59,270 nucleotides of DNA from positions 1-59,270 of the forward strand of contig JBDIWM010000006.1 in assembly GCA_039638595.1 (NCBI GenBank), in the 5' to 3' direction. Both the position numbers and the translations under genes were made by a program. The stretch comes from Atribacterota bacterium. Its GTDB lineage: Bacteria; Atribacterota; Atribacteria; Atribacterales; Caldatribacteriaceae. How positions within the stretch are numbered: the first letter of the stretch is position 1; each line of letters begins with the position of its first letter. Shown piece by piece: positions 57,466 through 59,270 of this stretch. The notes under the pieces were generated by a model. It saw only the letters and a program-made list of their open reading frames with translations. It had not been told where the DNA came from and did no database searches.

Positions 57466-57769
57466 TCCCCTTTTTCACCATCACCTTGAGCCTATAGAGA
57501 GAAGAAGAAAATTCCTCAATCTGGGTAAAGACATAAAACCCCCCTTCTGCTTCCTCTCCAAAACCAACCGAAAGGTCATCTTGTAATTTTAAGCTTTCCA
57601 TGGTATTGATAGCCACATTAAGAGCTCCCATGAGAATTTCGCTTCTTCTTTCCAGCCGGTTGATCATCTGTAGTTGAAAATACACAAGAGAAGCAAACAT
57701 TATGGCTAAACAAACCGAAACTATGGCCTGAATAAGGGTAAAGCCTTCCTCATAACGGTGGTTTTTCAC
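57425..57769 (-). CDS. Minor prepilin (PilV-like) with Gln at +5
   Basis: The 114-residue protein has a short leader YEEG and the cleavage site G-FTLIQ, then a hydrophobic helix. The +5 residue, normally glutamate and needed for efficient packing against the next pilin N-terminus, is glutamine. The GTG start lies 20 bases inside the previous gene. The pattern suggests a tip or initiating subunit, since tip pseudopilins such as GspK also lack this glutamate. Confidence 0.8.
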   Translation of the reverse strand: MKNHRYEEGFTLIQAIVSVCLAIMFASLVYFQLQMINRLERRSEILMGALNVAINTMESLKLQDDLSVGFGEEAEGGFYVFTQIEEFSSSLYRLKVMVKKGNEEIISLQTLRKK

Positions 57770-58229
57770 TGAATCGTACCCTTCCAGTAACTGGAGTAAC
57801 GATGATATACCGCTTCTCCACTTTCCACCTTATAGTAACCGTACCTCCAACGGAGGGAACCCCGGTAGGGTAGAAAAAGAGGGTATTGGAAGGAAAATTG
57901 GTAGCATAGAGCGTCACTTCTCTGGGAAAATTGATGACTTCGGTTTTTCCACTTTTTCCTTTGTAAAGCAGCCGGTTACCAGAGGTGTCAAAAAAAAGGC
58001 GAACGTTCTTCCCACTTTGGATGGATTCAATCTTTGCTTGGCGGATTTTGGTCACTAACTGCCAGCCCACAAGCTTTAAAAGGTAGGCGTTGCGTGTCTG
58101 GACAATCGAAAAGAGTGGGATCACTTCAACGAATACAACCATAAAAACCACAAGGAGCACTTCTACCGCAATAAACCCTTCGCAGCGAAATTCAGAGAAA
58201 GCTACACTCCCTCCCTTCCTTGAGCTCAA
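57750..58229 (-). CDS. Minor prepilin (FimT/GspH-like), first gene of the pilus train
   Basis: The frame encodes a prepilin with CEG-FIAVE (+5 glutamate), a hydrophobic helix (VLLVVFMVVFVEVIPLF) and a GspH-like domain with LVTKIRQAKIESIQSGKNV. The 159-residue reading starts at TTG 58229. That codon sits at the predicted -10 box, upstream of a strong GGAAGGGAGG, so the true start is probably further in. No ATG, GTG or TTG is well placed after that site. Confidence 0.8.
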   Translation of the reverse strand: MSSRKGGSVAFSEFRCEGFIAVEVLLVVFMVVFVEVIPLFSIVQTRNAYLLKLVGWQLVTKIRQAKIESIQSGKNVRLFFDTSGNRLLYKGKSGKTEVINFPREVTLYATNFPSNTLFFYPTGVPSVGGTVTIRWKVEKRYIIVTPVTGRVRFSEKPPL

Positions 58230-58257
58230 ATGTAATAACTAAAGCGTTGCGCGTCAA
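58229..58257 (-). promoter_or_regulatory. Candidate promoter of the 36-kb pilus/housekeeping gene train
   Basis: On the minus strand, TTGACG (58252-58257) and TACATT (58229-58234) are 17 bases apart. An AT-rich tract upstream (58290-58321) could be an UP element. The predicted start, near 58222, lies just before GGAAGGGAGGG. Confidence 0.45.
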
Positions 58258-58922
58258 GGGGGTAAAAGGGAATTTCTATCACCTTTACCAAAATTTTTAT
58301 AAATCAAAAAAAATTTCTAAAAGGTTTTACGAATAATCACCATCTAGGTCAACCCTATTCTTTACCACATTAATTGGAATCCAAGAGGTCCTCCGCGAAG
58401 GATTAACCTTCGATGTCCTTTGGCATTTTAGCTTTGATTTCCGAAAGACCTCCTCTTGGGTCACTGGTGTTCTTGAGTTTTTGTCTCTCCATTTTGCTTA
58501 AAATAACGCATATTCATTTCTCTCTTTCACGAGGAGAGGTTGACACACGATTTTTCGTCCCATCGATGCAAACATTCTCTTTTATTTTAGACTGTTGGGC
58601 TGTAAACCTGTACAAAGCGGCCATATTTCCTTTCCCACTTTGAAAAGAAACCACCGAAATAGTTTGTTTAATGGGGAGAAGATGACATGGGATCCAAAAA
58701 ATAAAGAAGCGCTACTAGACCAAAAAGGAGGGATGGAAACTCCCGCCCGATACTCATTTTCGGGCTATCATCAACAAGCAAAAAGTTTAGAAGCTTTGCT
58801 GTATTCCGACACAGAATAAATGTATGCGTTTACCGTACAGAAAACACATCCTAAACTGAGAAGCGTAACTCTGCAGCTGCAAAATTTTTAGGAAAAACAC
58901 ACCATCAGAGATTATAGAAACC
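58258..58922. other. Gene-poor interval between tRNA-Trp and the pilus genes
   Basis: I find no gene with a recognisable product in this stretch on either strand. It holds an AT-rich tract (58290-58321), a small inverted repeat CGAAGG/CCTTCG (58396-58412) and another GCCCGA/TCGGGC (58745-58765). Short open frames occur on the plus strand (58595-58819) and a 36-codon one on the minus strand near 58530-58640 with a purine-rich leader. None resembles a protein I know. The genes usually found after tuf-rpmG-tRNA-Trp (secE, nusG) are not here. Confidence 0.6.
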
Positions 58923-58999
58923 TGGCAGGCCCGGCAGGATTTGAACCTGCAACCCCCGGATTTGGAATCCGGTGCTCTGGCCGTTAGAGCTACGGACCT
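58923..58999 (-). tRNA. tRNA-Trp (anticodon CCA), CCA end encoded
   Basis: On the minus strand AGGTCCG (58999-58993) pairs with CGGGCCT with one G-T pair. The D arm is GCTC/GAGC, the anticodon stem is CCGGA/TCCGG around a loop with anticodon CCA, and the T arm has GGTTCAAATCC. The discriminator G is followed by encoded CCA (58925-58923). Confidence 0.97.
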
Positions 59000-59018
59000 A
59001 CCCTATCTTTTATTATAT

Positions 59019-59168
59019 TCAACGCATTTCTTTATGTATAGTGTGTTTACGACAGTGGGGGCAATATTTTTTGAATTCCAACCGAGCGGTCTTCTTTTTT
59101 TTATTCTTGCTTCCCTGGTAATTTCGCCTTTTGCATTCGGTACATTCAAAAGTGATGAGCTCTTGCAT
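59019..59168 (-). CDS. rpmG: 50S ribosomal protein L33
   Basis: The 49-residue protein reads [17 protein letters not shown], then a lysine-rich centre, and [14 protein letters not shown] at the end. The two CxxC pairs make it the zinc-binding form. It lies between tuf and tRNA-Trp, as in many bacteria, 13 bases after the tuf stop with a GAGG-type ribosome binding site. Confidence 0.96.
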   Translation of the reverse strand: MQELITFECTECKRRNYQGSKNKKKKTARLEFKKYCPHCRKHTIHKEMR

Positions 59169-59181
59169 AGAATGAGACCTC

Positions 59182-59270
59182 CTACTCAATAATATCCGAT
59201 ACCACTCCAGCCCCTACCGTTCGTCCTCCCTCACGGATAGCAAAGCGCAAACCCTTCTCCATGGCAATGG
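59182..59270 (-). CDS. tuf: Elongation factor Tu, C-terminal end only
   Basis: The last 28 or so codons of EF-Tu are visible on the minus strand: [19 protein letters not shown], followed by VSDIIE and TAG at 59182-59184. The rest lies beyond the right edge. Its exchange factor tsf is in this window. Confidence 0.97.
   Translation of the reverse strand, partial: IAMEKGLRFAIREGGRTVGAGVVSDIIE

Noticed and set aside
58595-58819. 74-codon open frame ending SLEALLYSDTE as a gene
   Set aside because: No ribosome binding site, no recognisable family, and the surrounding 600 bases look non-coding. It may be a transposase scrap but I cannot support it.
1-59270. CRISPR array, insertion sequences or prophage
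   Set aside because: I saw no regularly spaced repeats, no transposase or phage structural genes, and no long direct repeats. The only recombinase is the housekeeping XerC-like protein.

Overview
The window is a gene-dense bacterial chromosome segment. The gene content suggests an anaerobic and probably thermophilic, deep-branching bacterium with a cell wall and type IV pili. The evidence is a ferredoxin-dependent 2-oxoacid oxidoreductase with its own ferredoxin, a tryptophanyl-tRNA synthetase carrying the four-cysteine iron-sulfur motif known from Thermotoga, a tripartite DHH-CBS-tRNA nucleotidyltransferase, the MEP isoprenoid pathway (dxr, ispG, ispH) and a secretin. An Atribacterota-like or Thermotogota-like lineage would fit, but without rRNA the assignment is only a guess.

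Layout. Positions 1-2028 (+) hold the end of a pilC-type platform gene, a major pilin and a short prepilin peptidase. Positions 2250-6249 (+) hold an Rrf2-type iron-sulfur regulator (apparently starting at an AUU codon, with a palindromic operator-like site), a PP-loop protein, a decayed cysteine synthase gene, mnmA and nadA. Positions 6255-11547 are a looser accessory stretch. It contains a methyltransferase/ATP-grasp fusion, an esterase that has lost its nucleophile serine, a small lipoprotein, a HAD phosphatase with an apparently leaderless promoter, remnants of a chemotaxis receptor and a TPR protein, and tRNA-Arg.

From 58229 down to 11548 almost everything lies on the minus strand in two compact trains. 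The first (58229 to 22377, about 45 genes in 36 kb, gaps of 15 bases or less and many overlaps) begins with minor pilins and pilMNO, a pilP-like gene and a secretin. It continues through shikimate genes (aroK, aroB, aroQ), pepQ, efp, nusB, ispA, tlyA, nadK, recN, the oxidoreductase genes, deoB and a purine phosphorylase, trpS, scpA/scpB, aroH, aroA, cmk, ispH, der, xerC and hslVU. The second (about 22323 to 11548, 12 genes) has its own promoter and structured leader. It contains rpsB-tsf-pyrH-frr-uppS-cdsA-dxr-rseP-ispG-proS, a glycosyltransferase and hflX.

The right end (58923-59270, minus) holds tRNA-Trp, rpmG and the last codons of tuf. The 58230-58922 interval between them and the pilus genes holds no convincing gene.

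Functionally, the first train mixes pilus assembly, aromatic amino acid synthesis, translation, chromosome segregation and redox metabolism, so most of these housekeeping functions probably share transcription. The pilus genes are split between the two ends of the window: platform, major pilin and peptidase at the left, and minor pilins, alignment complex and secretin at the right. The most unusual items are the AUU-started regulator, the leaderless HAD gene, the methyltransferase/ATP-grasp fusion, the serine-less esterase, the prolyl-tRNA synthetase without an editing insert and the N-terminally short ScpA.
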